Shown: positions 8,012 through 15,247 of the stretch, piece after piece
Numbering within the stretch: position 1 is the stretch's first letter
Layout of the letters: every line of letters begins with the position of its first letter
Source of the DNA: an uncultured bacterium
GTDB taxonomy: Bacteria; Bacillota; Clostridia; Christensenellales; CAG-917
Length of the DNA stretch: 33,552 nt
Assembly (NCBI GenBank): GCA_949432885.1
Contig: CASQXY010000015.1
Span: 1-33,552, forward strand
Direction: 5' to 3'
The notes under the pieces: model-generated
What the model was told of the DNA's origin: nothing
The model's database searches: none
What the model saw: only the letters and a program-made list of their open reading frames with translations
Made by a program: the position numbers and the translations under genes

Positions 8012-10324
8012 ATGAAAAAAAATATTTTCAAAATACTTCTGATAGTGCTTGCCGTCTCCGTTGTAGGAATCGCGGCGATAGGTCTTGCCGCCTGCGATAA
8101 GGTGACTTTGCAAAGCATAAGTTTGGAAAATCCCGTTACCGAATTCAAAGAGGGCGACGAGTTTTCTGTCGGCGACGCATTTAAGGTTATCGCGCATTAC
8201 AGCGACGGAAGCACCGCCGACGTAACCGCAAGCGCACAGATACGGCACGAAGCGGATTTCGATATGAGCGTCCCCGGCGACTATATGATTACTGTTGCGT
8301 ACGAGAACAAAAAAGAGGTATATACAATAACCGTCGGCAAATTTGACAACATTTTGAGAAAAATAGAGCTGGATACTTCCGAGGTAAAAAAATCCTACGC
8401 GCTCGGCGACGAGATATCATTTGACAATATCAAGGTTAATTGCACTTATGAAAACGCGCAGGGCAATGCCGTAAATCAGACTTATACGAGTTTGGCGTTA
8501 TTCGACGTAACGGTGAGCGGAGATAGTCCAGCGACGGACAATATTCTCATGGGATTGGGGGATTATACCATAACCGTTTCAAAAGACGGTCTAAGCGATT
8601 CTTATAGGGTGAACGTCGGCGAGGTCGACGTTTCGACAGTGCAGGGCGCAATATTTGCGGGCAATGCGTTTAAGTCCAAAGTCGTTGCCGGAAGCAGCAG
8701 CTTTAAAGCGCATATGTATTCAAAACCCGAGTATGAAGCCTTCGCATACGACTACGAGTTCGGCGGCAATTATACCTATATAAATCAAAGGCTGCCCCAA
8801 GACGATAGTGCGCAATATCACATGAGCATAGATGAAAAGGGTTTGTTCTGCGCAAAATTCGTAAACGGAAAGCTGGTGTATGACGATAATTCGCTGGAAG
8901 CCATGATGGACGGCACGCCTTTCTTTCTGTGGTATTTCAGAGACGACCCGCGCGGCGTGGAACGCACGCTTATAGAGCTTTATAAGCACGCCAAGCTTTG
9001 CTCCAATAAAGACCTTGAAGAAAGTGCTGACGCAGAAAACGGCGTTTATTCGTTTTCGTTTTCGGGGTTGAAACTTATCGGTAATCTTCCCGATTATTAC
9101 GAGACGACCGTAGAGTTTGCTCTCGCGGAGGATTACAGCGTCAAATATATGACGTACAGACAGGATTATTGGGAGAACAATTCGGGACTTCAAAATCAAG
9201 AAAACTATTCGCCAACTTTCACGACCGACGAAAAGACGGGCATTACTACCCCCAACGGCAATTTTACGTACAGAGTGACGGCGACGGCGACGCAAACCTC
9301 GGGAGAACGCGTCAAGACAAATCCGTATTCAAGGGATATGTATTTGATAAAGTCTTTCGACCTTATGTATAGCGGCAGGAATCTCGGCGACAACGGCGTT
9401 GTGGACTGCAACGTTTCCGACAAAGAGTTGAAGATTACAATCGAAAATATAAATCCATCTACCGCCGGCTTCGAGAAGGACCCGATGTATTTCGACTGCG
9501 ACGGATATTACGGCGGCGAACAGGACAGCACCACGCTGATAAACATTGCCGACGGTTTTACTGCATATCGTAAAAACAACGTCATCACAATTACTCTCAA
9601 AGGCGGCGGCTCGTGGAAGCTCAAAATCAGAACCGAAAGCGGAATCAAAAAAACCATTACCTTCAACGTGATAGGCGCCGCCCCCGTCTCTATGTCGGGT
9701 CAGATTGGCAATCCCGACACAAATGATTTCTATTTTGCGGATAAAAAAACTGTTCCCGTAAATAAGGAAATATATTTTTACGGTTTGGTCAACAATGCGG
9801 CGGATTCCCGTCAGATGTGTACGGTGACGTCTGCAAATCAGCAGTATGCAAACGTGCAAAACGCGACGTTCGGCGGCAGGGATTGCTTTAAGTTCTCTGC
9901 TTCGAGGGAAGGCGTATACACCGTAGTCGTCTCCTCCGCGGTCGCACTCAGAGTGCAGTGCACGTTTACGTTCACCGTAAGCGAAGTGCCCGATTATAAG
10001 AGTATTTTGAATGGAAGCTACACCGTTACGGATTATGACGGAAACATTTTACTGTTGGAGTTTGCTCCGAGAAACGCAAACGGGGATATAGACGGCTCTG
10101 TCAGAATCACCAAAACGCCGACCGCCGACGATGATACTCCCATACCCGAAGAGGCTGTCAGCCAGACGCTCGAATACTATGTCGACCAAGACGCGCTGAC
10201 GATAAATCTCTCGCATTCATTGGGCGTCAATCTCGGTATACGCCTATCCGTCGACGTGAGCGGCAAATTGATTTTGGAGGACCGATACGGCATCACCTAT
10301 CAGCTTAATCCCATTGTGGGTTAG
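8012..10324 (+). CDS. lipoprotein with bacterial Ig-like domains
   Basis: A 770-aa predicted lipoprotein. A signal peptide with lipobox LAAC (Cys28) precedes two tandem bacterial Ig-like (group 3) modules. Module one covers about 32-110 (ISLENPVTEFKEGDEFSV, later GDYMITVAYENKKEVYTITV). Module two covers about 115-205 (IELDTSEVKKSYALGDEISF, later GDYTITVSKDGLSDSYRVNV). The central and C-terminal 550 residues are beta-rich and unrecognised. A possible further Ig-like unit lies near 545-660 and a lipocalin-like beta segment (SILNGSYTVTDYDGNILLLEF) near 665. The start has a good AAGGTGA ribosome-binding site, 27 nt after the previous stop, so it is probably the last gene of the MoxR/vWA operon. 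Such Ig repeats usually mean surface exposure or carbohydrate or protein binding; the ligand is unknown. Confidence 0.85.
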   Translation: MKKNIFKILLIVLAVSVVGIAAIGLAACDKVTLQSISLENPVTEFKEGDEFSVGDAFKVIAHYSDGSTADVTASAQIRHEADFDMSVPGDYMITVAYENKKEVYTITVGKFDNILRKIELDTSEVKKSYALGDEISFDNIKVNCTYENAQGNAVNQTYTSLALFDVTVSGDSPATDNILMGLGDYTITVSKDGLSDSYRVNVGEVDVSTVQGAIFAGNAFKSKVVAGSSSFKAHMYSKPEYEAFAYDYEFGGNYTYINQRLPQDDSAQYHMSIDEKGLFCAKFVNGKLVYDDNSLEAMMDGTPFFLWYFRDDPRGVERTLIELYKHAKLCSNKDLEESADAENGVYSFSFSGLKLIGNLPDYYETTVEFALAEDYSVKYMTYRQDYWENNSGLQNQENYSPTFTTDEKTGITTPNGNFTYRVTATATQTSGERVKTNPYSRDMYLIKSFDLMYSGRNLGDNGVVDCNVSDKELKITIENINPSTAGFEKDPMYFDCDGYYGGEQDSTTLINIADGFTAYRKNNVITITLKGGGSWKLKIRTESGIKKTITFNVIGAAPVSMSGQIGNPDTNDFYFADKKTVPVNKEIYFYGLVNNAADSRQMCTVTSANQQYANVQNATFGGRDCFKFSASREGVYTVVVSSAVALRVQCTFTFTVSEVPDYKSILNGSYTVTDYDGNILLLEFAPRNANGDIDGSVRITKTPTADDDTPIPEEAVSQTLEYYVDQDALTINLSHSLGVNLGIRLSVDVSGKLILEDRYGITYQLNPIVG

Positions 10325-10683
10325 CGGAATTTTTGACCGAATACGGACTTCTTTGAGTGCATTTGCAGGTTTAAACTGCGATTGTGAGTATTAATTGCAT
10401 ATCGCCGACGTGCGGAAGCGTATAAGATTTACTGAGAAGAAATGTATTTGGACGACGAAGAATATATATGGACGGGCAATTTCAAATCTTCAATAAGCTT
10501 CTCATTGTCTCGGAGTGCGAGGTTGCGGTTGCCGAAGAAAACAGTGTAACGGCGGTGTATATTCAATCCTTATATACGTTTGAACTGTGAGCCTATCAAA
10601 AGCAGGCAGAGTTGAATGTGATTGTCAAATCATCGACTTTATTAAACGGAAAAATTGCTTATGAATAATCAAGGAGTATAAAA
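10325..10683 (+). other. intergenic region without a confident gene
   Basis: These 359 nt separate the long operon from the hydrolase gene and hold no clear terminator or promoter. The only coding hint is a 40-codon frame, 10468-10590 (MDGQFQIFNK... ending SLYTFEL), plus an overlapping frame from 10442 (MYLDDEEYIWTGNFK) that would join it after a shift. Together they look like a possible decayed gene tail, but neither has a good ribosome-binding site. An AAGGAG site for the next gene lies at about 10670-10675. Confidence 0.4.
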
Positions 10684-11481
10684 ATGGAGCTTTTATATCT
10701 CGATAATTCCCCTATCGCCTATTATATTGATGACTCCGCGGCTAAGGAGTGGATTGTGTTTCTTCACGCCGCGTTTGTCGACCGCAGAATGTTTGAAAGC
10801 CAGTTTGAATACTTCTCGGGGAAATATAATTTATTGGCAATCGACATTTTGGGACATGGCAATTCCGTTTGCGCGCGTAAGGGCGATAGCGTTGAAAAAA
10901 TGTCCTATTGGATAGACGGAATTTTTCAAAAGCAGAATATTGCCGCCGCTCATTTTGTCGGAGTATCGCTTGGCTCGGTGTTTATACAGGATTTTGCAAA
11001 CAAGTATCCGAATAAAGTGCTGTCGCTATCTTGCTTCGGCGGCTATGATATAAACAGTTTCGATATCAAAAAACAGCAGTCAAATTCAAAGAGTCAAATG
11101 AAAATGATGTCCAAAGCATTGTTTTCTATAAAGTGGTTTGCGGAATCAAACAAAAATATTTCCGCCTATACGAGCGAAGCGCAATCGAAATTTTATAATT
11201 TGAATCTTCAATTCAAGAAAAAATCCTTTAAGTATTTGGCGGGATTGCAAAAGCTTGTAAACAACTGCCCGAAAAATCAACGGAAGTATAAATTATTAGT
11301 CGGTTGCGGCGAACACGATATCCCCATGGAAATAGAAATCGTCAACCAATGGGCGGAAAGCGAAAATTGCGACAAGATAATTTTCAAAGAAGCAGGGCAT
11401 TGCGTAAATATGGATACTCCGCAAGAATTTAATATTTGCCTTGAAGAGTTCTTGAAAAAGTGCCGCGCGGAAAACCTCTGA
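10684..11481 (+). CDS. alpha/beta-fold hydrolase
   Basis: A 265-aa alpha/beta hydrolase, probably cytosolic; the substrate cannot be predicted. The fold landmarks are an oxyanion-hole strand VFLHAAFVDRRMF, the strand LLAIDILGHGNS, the nucleophile elbow GVSLG (Ser95), a likely acid Asp212 in GEHDIPM, and the catalytic His239 in EAGHCVNMDTP. The length is normal for the esterase / peptidase-33-like group. An AAGGAG ribosome-binding site lies 8 nt before ATG 10684, and an intrinsic terminator follows at 11514. Codon use is clearly AT-richer (AAA, AAT, TTT) than in the operon before it, consistent with acquisition or a different expression class. It appears to be a single-gene unit. Confidence 0.88.
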   Translation: MELLYLDNSPIAYYIDDSAAKEWIVFLHAAFVDRRMFESQFEYFSGKYNLLAIDILGHGNSVCARKGDSVEKMSYWIDGIFQKQNIAAAHFVGVSLGSVFIQDFANKYPNKVLSLSCFGGYDINSFDIKKQQSNSKSQMKMMSKALFSIKWFAESNKNISAYTSEAQSKFYNLNLQFKKKSFKYLAGLQKLVNNCPKNQRKYKLLVGCGEHDIPMEIEIVNQWAESENCDKIIFKEAGHCVNMDTPQEFNICLEEFLKKCRAENL

Positions 11482-11513
11482 CGTGCGGTTTGTATGACCG
11501 ATTGAAGATATTT

Positions 11514-11550
11514 AAAGACAGCGAGCGCCAAGCTCAATGTCTTTTTCTTT
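11514..11550 (+). terminator. Rho-independent terminator of hydrolase gene
   Basis: AAAGACA (11514-11520) pairs with TGTCTTT (11539-11545); after a 2x2 internal loop, GAGC pairs with GCTC. The tract TTTTCTTT follows. It lies 33 nt after the hydrolase stop. Confidence 0.75.
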
Positions 11551-11771
11551 GCCTTTTTGCGCACATCTGTTGTCAGTCTGTATTAGCTGAAAAAATTTAG
11601 CGTACGTATCATGATATCAATATAAAGACACTGGAATTATTCAAGCGAAAGCAATGCGCAACCAAGCAAAAAATTGTGCGAAGCAGCGTTGATGTTTCAA
11701 CGATTGCATAAATTGTAGCAAACAATTTTTTGAGCGGAGCAACGAGAAAACGAGCATAAACAGGTCGTGCT
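11551..11771. other. intergenic, nothing recognised
   Basis: These 221 nt lie between the hydrolase terminator and the terminator of the minus-strand tRNA-Leu. I see no gene, promoter or structured RNA. The region is AT-rich and full of short A/T runs. Confidence 0.5.
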
Positions 11772-11804
11772 TTTTCAAAAGAAAAAGCGCACCGCTAAGT
11801 GCGC
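11772..11804 (-). terminator. terminator downstream of tRNA-Leu
   Basis: Read on the minus strand, GCGCAC, a 6-nt loop and GTGCGC (11804-11787) form a perfect 6-bp stem followed by TTTTTCTTTT. It lies 10 nt beyond the tRNA CCA end, so it terminates the tRNA transcript. Confidence 0.85.
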
Positions 11805-11813
11805 GTTTTCGAG

Positions 11814-11901
11814 TGGTGCGGTTGACGGGACTTGAACCCACATGAACGTACTGCTCACAAGAACCTGAATCTTGCGCGTCTGCCAATTCCGCCACAACCG
11901 C
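11814..11901 (-). tRNA. tRNA-Leu(CAG)
   Basis: Class II tRNA, 88 nt with an encoded CCA. The acceptor strand GCGGTTG (5', complement of 11901-11895) pairs with CAACCGC (complement of 11824-11818), then discriminator A and CCA (11814-11817). The D arm is GGCGGAATTGGCAGACGC. The anticodon stem CAAGA/TCTTG encloses loop TTCAGGT, giving anticodon CAG, which reads CUG. The long variable arm (TGAGCAGTACGTTCA) and the T-loop GTTCAAGTC complete the leucine pattern. It has its own promoter (11911-11939) and terminator, so it is a single-gene unit. Confidence 0.96.
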
Positions 11902-11910
11902 ATTATGGAC

Positions 11911-11939
11911 ATTCTAACCCAACATCGCGCCAATGTCAA
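11911..11939 (-). promoter_or_regulatory. sigma-A promoter of tRNA-Leu
   Basis: On the minus strand TTGACA (11939-11934), a 17-nt spacer and TAGAAT (11916-11911) lie 10 nt upstream of the tRNA 5' end. The -35 is consensus and the spacing is optimal for a housekeeping sigma factor. Confidence 0.85.
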
Positions 11940-11984
11940 ACGGTTTAGATTTAATTAAAGAGCTAATTTTAAATTATCCCGAAT

Positions 11985-12716
11985 TTAATCTTTATGCAGA
12001 ATTTTCATCGCCTTTTTTGCCTGTTCGTATTCGTCGTGATGCTTTATGCGATAACTTCTTCCCTCATAAACGAAATTGGAACCCGTCTGATGAAAGTCGA
12101 ACGGAACTCCGTACTTGTCGCAGTCTTCTTTTATCCTCTTGACCCAATCGAAATCGCAGAGTCTTGCGTTTTCATATGATTCTCCGCCTACGCTGACCAT
12201 ATCGATAAGTCCCGTTTCCAAAAATTCATTAAGAGGAATGTATTCCAAAAGCGGCGAAAGGAATATGTATCTTCTTTTTACGGGTAAGTCAAGCAGATAA
12301 TGCAACCTGTTCTTCGCGGCGGTTATATTCTCGCATGAGACGGCGATAGCCACGTTTTCATATCCGTCCGCCCAGTCGTTCGGCAGGCAGTCCGACGCGC
12401 GCTGTATGCGCTTGGTGCAAATGAGGAAATTTAAATCAGGTCTGCTTTTGATTATATCCCAAGCCTCGTCTCTCCATTCGTCCGCTTCTTCTATAAAAAA
12501 GTCCGAGGTGAAACAGGTGGCGACTTCTGTCCCCGATGCAACTTTAAACTCGCCTTGCCTGTTTTTTCTCATAGGCAGGGAGAAATTCGTTTTAGACCGT
12601 CGCACGGTACCCGTATCTACGTCGCGTTTTTTATCCAAATAGAACACGAAGCAGTTTGCGCATCCCTCGCTGCATTTATGGCATCCGTGCCAAGGATTCC
12701 AAAGTATACCTTTCAT
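11985..12716 (-). CDS. DUF5131 (phage Gp37/Gp68) family protein
   Basis: A 243-aa protein of the DUF5131 / phage Gp37-Gp68 family, often found in phages and mobile elements; the biochemical role is not established. The N-terminus carries the signature ILWNPWHGCHKCSEGCANC. Cys12, Cys19 and Cys22 give C-x6-C-x2-C, with an extra Cys15. The spacing suggests an iron-sulfur or radical-SAM-like site (inference). Further conserved blocks are TCFTSDFF, FLICTKRIQR, VAIAVSCEN, RYIFLSPLLEYI and DMVSVGGESYENAR, the strand order of a TIM-like barrel. The length is typical. AGGAGA lies 4 nt before the ATG, and a weak promoter at 12740-12767 precedes it. It is flanked by tRNA-Leu and tRNA-Pro, common integration targets, so it may be a leftover of an integrated element. 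Confidence 0.85.
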   Translation of the reverse strand: MKGILWNPWHGCHKCSEGCANCFVFYLDKKRDVDTGTVRRSKTNFSLPMRKNRQGEFKVASGTEVATCFTSDFFIEEADEWRDEAWDIIKSRPDLNFLICTKRIQRASDCLPNDWADGYENVAIAVSCENITAAKNRLHYLLDLPVKRRYIFLSPLLEYIPLNEFLETGLIDMVSVGGESYENARLCDFDWVKRIKEDCDKYGVPFDFHQTGSNFVYEGRSYRIKHHDEYEQAKKAMKILHKD

Positions 12717-12739
12717 ATATTCTCCTAATACAATAATAG

Positions 12740-12767
12740 CATATATACTTCATAAATGAAAATACAA
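12740..12767 (-). promoter_or_regulatory. possible promoter of the DUF5131 gene
   Basis: On the minus strand TTGTAT (12767-12762), a 16-nt spacer and TATATG (12745-12740) lie 24 nt before the gene start. Both hexamers depart from consensus and the region is very AT-rich, so the call is weak. Confidence 0.4.
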
Positions 12768-12874
12768 ACTTACGGCAGCCAAACATTTTAAAGTTTATAT
12801 ATTCTTCTTTTAAGATGACATTTACCTCAAATATAAGTATAAATATAATTTTTAAACTTTTTGCTTAATTTCAG

Positions 12875-12903
12875 TTGTCTTTTAGCAATTTTCTTCTTAT
12901 AAT
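12875..12903 (+). promoter_or_regulatory. promoter of tRNA-Pro
   Basis: TTGTCT (12875-12880), a 17-nt spacer and a perfect TATAAT (12898-12903) lie 14 nt before the tRNA 5' end, giving a start point a few bases upstream of the mature tRNA. Confidence 0.82.
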
Positions 12904-12917
12904 ATCTTAGTCGATGA

Positions 12918-12994
12918 CTGGGTGTAGCGCAGTTTGGTAGCGTGCATGAATGGGGTTCATGAGGCCGGAAGTTCAAGTCTTCTCACCCAGACCA
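12918..12994 (+). tRNA. tRNA-Pro(GGG)
   Basis: A 77-nt tRNA with encoded CCA. Acceptor CTGGGTG (12918-12924) pairs with CACCCAG (12984-12990); discriminator A and CCA end at 12994. The D arm is GCGCAGTTTGGTAGCG. The anticodon stem CATGA/TCATG encloses loop ATGGGGT, giving anticodon GGG with the G37 typical of proline tRNAs. The T arm contains GTTCAAGTC. It has its own promoter and a terminator immediately downstream. Confidence 0.95.
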
Positions 12995-12996
12995 AC

Positions 12997-13030
12997 GAAA
13001 AAATGTGTGCCTGACGGTGCGCATTTTTTT
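12997..13030 (+). terminator. terminator of tRNA-Pro
   Basis: ATGTGTGC (13003-13010), loop CTGACG and GTGCGCAT (13017-13024) form an 8-bp stem with several G-U pairs, followed by seven T. It begins right after the CCA end. Confidence 0.8.
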
Positions 13031-13294
13031 ATGCAAAAAAATGCGCGACCTATTTGGCAGCATTTTTTTCGTGTCTAACGCACAAATCATCAAACGCTGT
13101 TAGTTCAATTTGTCATTGTAAGCTGTTTCTCTAAATGATTTGCTAATGTACAAACTTTATGTCGGAGTAGGTATTGGTGCGCTGTAATTCCGTCTTGATG
13201 GTAGCTTTGCATATTGAGGAATGTGGGTGAAGCGGTTAGTATTTCCTAAAATCGAAATTTAACGCGAGGTATTTCAGATATTGCGTTCAAACGT
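13031..13294. other. intergenic, nothing recognised
   Basis: A 264-nt stretch between the tRNA-Pro terminator and the rplU promoter. I see no frame with a ribosome-binding site and no convincing structured RNA. Confidence 0.5.
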
Positions 13295-13323
13295 TTGACA
13301 AAATCGAAGCATTTTGTTACATT
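13295..13323 (+). promoter_or_regulatory. strong promoter of the rplU-prp-rpmA operon
   Basis: Consensus TTGACA (13295-13300), an exact 17-nt spacer and TACATT (13318-13323). Transcription would start near 13330, leaving an 80-nt untranslated leader before rplU. Confidence 0.88.
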
Positions 13324-13329
13324 AAATGT

Positions 13330-13404
13330 CGAGCCGCTCGAACGTGGTCTATTAAGTCAGTCGTTTTTGTCTGCACCTAGGTCGGCGAGACTGGTTAGAG
13401 GAGG
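13330..13404 (+). promoter_or_regulatory. probable ribosomal protein L21 leader
   Basis: The 80 nt between the promoter and the rplU ribosome-binding site are conserved-looking and structured: GCCGCTCGAACG, then TATTAAGTCAGTC, then GTCTGCACCTAGGTCGGCGA, then GAGGAGG. Position and motif order fit the Firmicutes L21 leader, a cis element thought to bind L21 for feedback control. The match is from memory of the family, not a covariance-model search. The ribosome-binding site GAGGAGGT lies at its 3' end. Confidence 0.6.
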
Positions 13405-13410
13405 TAAAGT

Positions 13411-13716
13411 ATGTACGCAATCGTTGAGTGTGGCGGAAAGCAATACAAGGTCGAGAAAGATATGCTGGTGAAGGTTGAGAAAATCAACGCGGAAGTCGGC
13501 GCAAACGTAGAGCTTAAAGTATTGATGGTCGCAGACGGCGGAAACATAAAGGCAGGCACGGAAGCCGCAGCGTGCAAGGTGACGGCAACCGTCAGCTCGC
13601 AGGGCAAAGCGCCGAAGGTCTTGGTTTTCCATTATAAGTCAAAGAAGCAAATCAGAAAGCGTCAGGGACATCGTCAGCCGTATACGGAATTGAAGATAGT
13701 TTCCATCGAGGGCTAA
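13411..13716 (+). CDS. rplU: 50S ribosomal protein L21
   Basis: Ribosomal protein L21, a 23S rRNA-binding protein of the large subunit. The 101-aa length is normal. It begins MYAIVECGGKQYKVEK and contains KVLVFHYKSKKQIRKRQGHRQP, both family hallmarks (the second given in part: HYKSKKQIRKRQGHRQP). GAGGAGGT precedes ATG 13411 at good spacing. It is the first gene of the conserved Firmicutes rplU-prp-rpmA operon, and its stop codon directly abuts the prp start. Expression is probably controlled by the upstream L21 leader. Confidence 0.98.
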   Translation: MYAIVECGGKQYKVEKDMLVKVEKINAEVGANVELKVLMVADGGNIKAGTEAAACKVTATVSSQGKAPKVLVFHYKSKKQIRKRQGHRQPYTELKIVSIEG

Positions 13717-14046
13717 ATGGTCAAGGTGAAGTTCTCAACGTCGGACGGTAAGTTTGTCGGAGTGGAGTGCGAAGGGCATTGTGAATATGCCGACGCGGGC
13801 GAAGACGTCGTGTGCGCCGCGCTCTCATCCGTGATACAGACTGCGGTGCTCGGGCTTATGAAGGTTTTGGGTATCGCGGTAGGGTATGAAACCGAGGAGA
13901 AGAGAGGTTATCTCAAAGCGGTTCTGCCGAGGTCTATGAGCAAATCCGACGAGCACGACGCGGACGTGATTTTGAGGACGGCATATTTCGGAGTGTCCGA
14001 TCTCTACGAAACTTTTTCGGACTTTATATCTTTGGAGGTAGAATAA
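13717..14046 (+). CDS. prp: ribosomal-processing cysteine protease Prp
   Basis: A 109-aa Prp protease (YsxB family), which removes the N-terminal extension of L27 before it can join the ribosome in Firmicutes and relatives. The catalytic pair is visible: His21 in [10 protein letters not shown] and Cys33 in [12 protein letters not shown], matching the known His/Cys spacing. The C-terminal [20 protein letters not shown] fits the family's last helix. The ATG follows the rplU stop with no gap, indicating translational coupling. The next gene, rpmA, encodes its substrate with an intact leader peptide, so enzyme and substrate are consistent. Confidence 0.96.
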   Translation: MVKVKFSTSDGKFVGVECEGHCEYADAGEDVVCAALSSVIQTAVLGLMKVLGIAVGYETEEKRGYLKAVLPRSMSKSDEHDADVILRTAYFGVSDLYETFSDFISLEVE

Positions 14047-14047
14047 T

Positions 14048-14329
14048 ATGTTTATAAATATTCAATTGTTCGCGCATAAGAAAGGAACGGGTTCCTCTCA
14101 CAACGGCCGTGACAGCGAATCCAAGCGTCTCGGACCAAAGCGTGCGGACGGACAGTTTGTGCTTGCAGGCAATATTCTCGTGCGTCAGAGAGGCACGAAG
14201 TATCATCCGGGCAACAATGTGTCGATAGGCAAGGACGACACGCTGTTCGCTCTTATCGACGGCGTAGTCAAGTTTGAGCGCGTCGGCAAGGACCGTAAGC
14301 AGGTATCTGTTTACGCTCAGGAAAACTGA
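14048..14329 (+). CDS. rpmA: 50S ribosomal protein L27 with cleavable leader
   Basis: Ribosomal protein L27, 93 aa as translated, located near the peptidyl-transferase centre. The mature N-terminus is normally reached by Prp cleavage. Here the extension MFINIQLFA precedes [14 protein letters not shown], so the expected cut is after Ala9. The core motif [14 protein letters not shown] follows, and the C-terminus is standard. GGAGGT (14034-14039) precedes ATG 14048. It is the last gene of the operon, with a strong terminator 4 nt after the stop. Confidence 0.98.
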   Translation: MFINIQLFAHKKGTGSSHNGRDSESKRLGPKRADGQFVLAGNILVRQRGTKYHPGNNVSIGKDDTLFALIDGVVKFERVGKDRKQVSVYAQEN

Positions 14330-14332
14330 TTG

Positions 14333-14358
14333 AAAGCGCCGTTTGTACGGCGCTTTTT
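14333..14358 (+). terminator. terminator of rplU-prp-rpmA operon
   Basis: AAAGCGCCG (14333-14341), loop TTTGTA and CGGCGCTTT (14348-14356) form a perfect 9-bp stem followed by five T in total. Confidence 0.93.
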
Positions 14359-14376
14359 CATATGAACCGAATTGTT

Positions 14377-14392
14377 TCCGTCATGTGACGGA
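14377..14392. repeat. 16-bp palindrome upstream of the glycosylase gene
   Basis: TCCGTCA-TG-TGACGGA is a perfect 7-bp inverted repeat with a 2-nt centre, lying 48 nt before the glycosylase start and just after the rpmA terminator. It could be an operator; no transcription-factor family is recognised. Confidence 0.45.
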
Positions 14393-14440
14393 GGCGCGGA
14401 AAAGTTATTACGATAAAGAAAAATCTGCGGAAACACCCCG

Positions 14441-15247
14441 ATGAAATTTGAAATTCCAAAGACTCCATACTTCGATATAGGGCAGACGCTCAACTGCGGG
14501 CAGGTGTTTCGGTTTGTCGAAAACGACGGGAAATACACACTGTTCGCTCTCGGTCACCGCGCGGAAATCGAGGATAAAAAAGACAGGTATTCCATAGATT
14601 GCGACGACAGAGAGTTTTTTGAAAAATACTTCGATTTTGACACGAACTACGAGCTTATACAGTCGGAATTGGATGATAAAGGTCTGCTTTCGTCGGCAAT
14701 GCAATTCGGCAGAGGCATACATATACTCAGACAGGACGCGGTTGAGACGGTGTTTTCCTTCCTCATTTCGCAGAACAATCATATTCCCAGAATAAAGGGT
14801 ATAATCGAGAGATTGTGCGAAGGACTCGGCAAGGATATGGGAGGTTATCACGCCTTTCCGACAGTTGAGGCTTTGGCAGGCGCGGGAGAGGAATATTTCG
14901 CGTCGATTGGCGCGGGATACAGGGCGGCGTATCTCGACAGAACCGCAAGGGCGCTTGCCGACGTAAAAAGCGTGGACGTCTTGCGAAGTCTCGATACTCC
15001 TTCGCTCAGAACGGAGCTTATGTCTTTGCACGGAGTGGGCAGAAAAGTGGCGGATTGCATACTGCTTTTCGGTTTCAACAGGTTTGACGTTTTCCCCGTC
15101 GATACTTGGATAAAAAAGGTATTTGAAGAGGAGTATCCTAAGGTCGCCGCCGACAAATTGTCGGTTTTACTCGTCGAAAAGTACGGTAAATATGCCGGTT
15201 TTGCACAACAATGGCTGTTTTACTATAAAAGAGAAAAAAAAGTATAG
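14441..15247 (+). CDS. ogg: 8-oxoguanine DNA glycosylase (OGG1-type)
   Basis: A 268-aa bifunctional DNA glycosylase/AP lyase of the OGG1 type, which removes 8-oxoguanine from DNA in base-excision repair. The N-terminal TLNCGQVFRF matches the family's TL.SGQ.FRW strand. SQNNHIPRI corresponds to the SxNNN damage-recognition loop. The helix-hairpin-helix motif LHGVGRKVADCILLF carries the catalytic Lys202, and the conserved Asp221 in PVDTW lies 19 residues later, the same spacing as human Lys249/Asp268. The length fits bacterial OGG1-like enzymes. No strong ribosome-binding site precedes ATG 14441, only a weak GCGGA, so translation may be modest. A 16-bp palindrome lies upstream. I am confident of the family; strict 8-oxoG specificity is inferred. 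Confidence 0.92.
   Translation: MKFEIPKTPYFDIGQTLNCGQVFRFVENDGKYTLFALGHRAEIEDKKDRYSIDCDDREFFEKYFDFDTNYELIQSELDDKGLLSSAMQFGRGIHILRQDAVETVFSFLISQNNHIPRIKGIIERLCEGLGKDMGGYHAFPTVEALAGAGEEYFASIGAGYRAAYLDRTARALADVKSVDVLRSLDTPSLRTELMSLHGVGRKVADCILLFGFNRFDVFPVDTWIKKVFEEEYPKVAADKLSVLLVEKYGKYAGFAQQWLFYYKREKKV

Noticed and set aside
1..10324. Anti-phage defence system built on MoxR/vWA
   Set aside because: Gene order MoxR-DUF58-BatA-like is the Bat-type membrane cluster; no nuclease or other effector is present.
10468..10590. 40-codon frame MDGQFQIF...
   Set aside because: No ribosome-binding site or recognisable product; kept only as a possible decayed remnant.
11641..11895. 84-aa minus-strand frame beginning MAELADAQDSG
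   Set aside because: It translates through the tRNA-Leu gene, a well-known false protein; the tRNA structure is unambiguous.
11814..12994. Prophage attachment sites at the tRNA genes
   Set aside because: I see no second copy of either tRNA 3' end in the window and no integrase gene.
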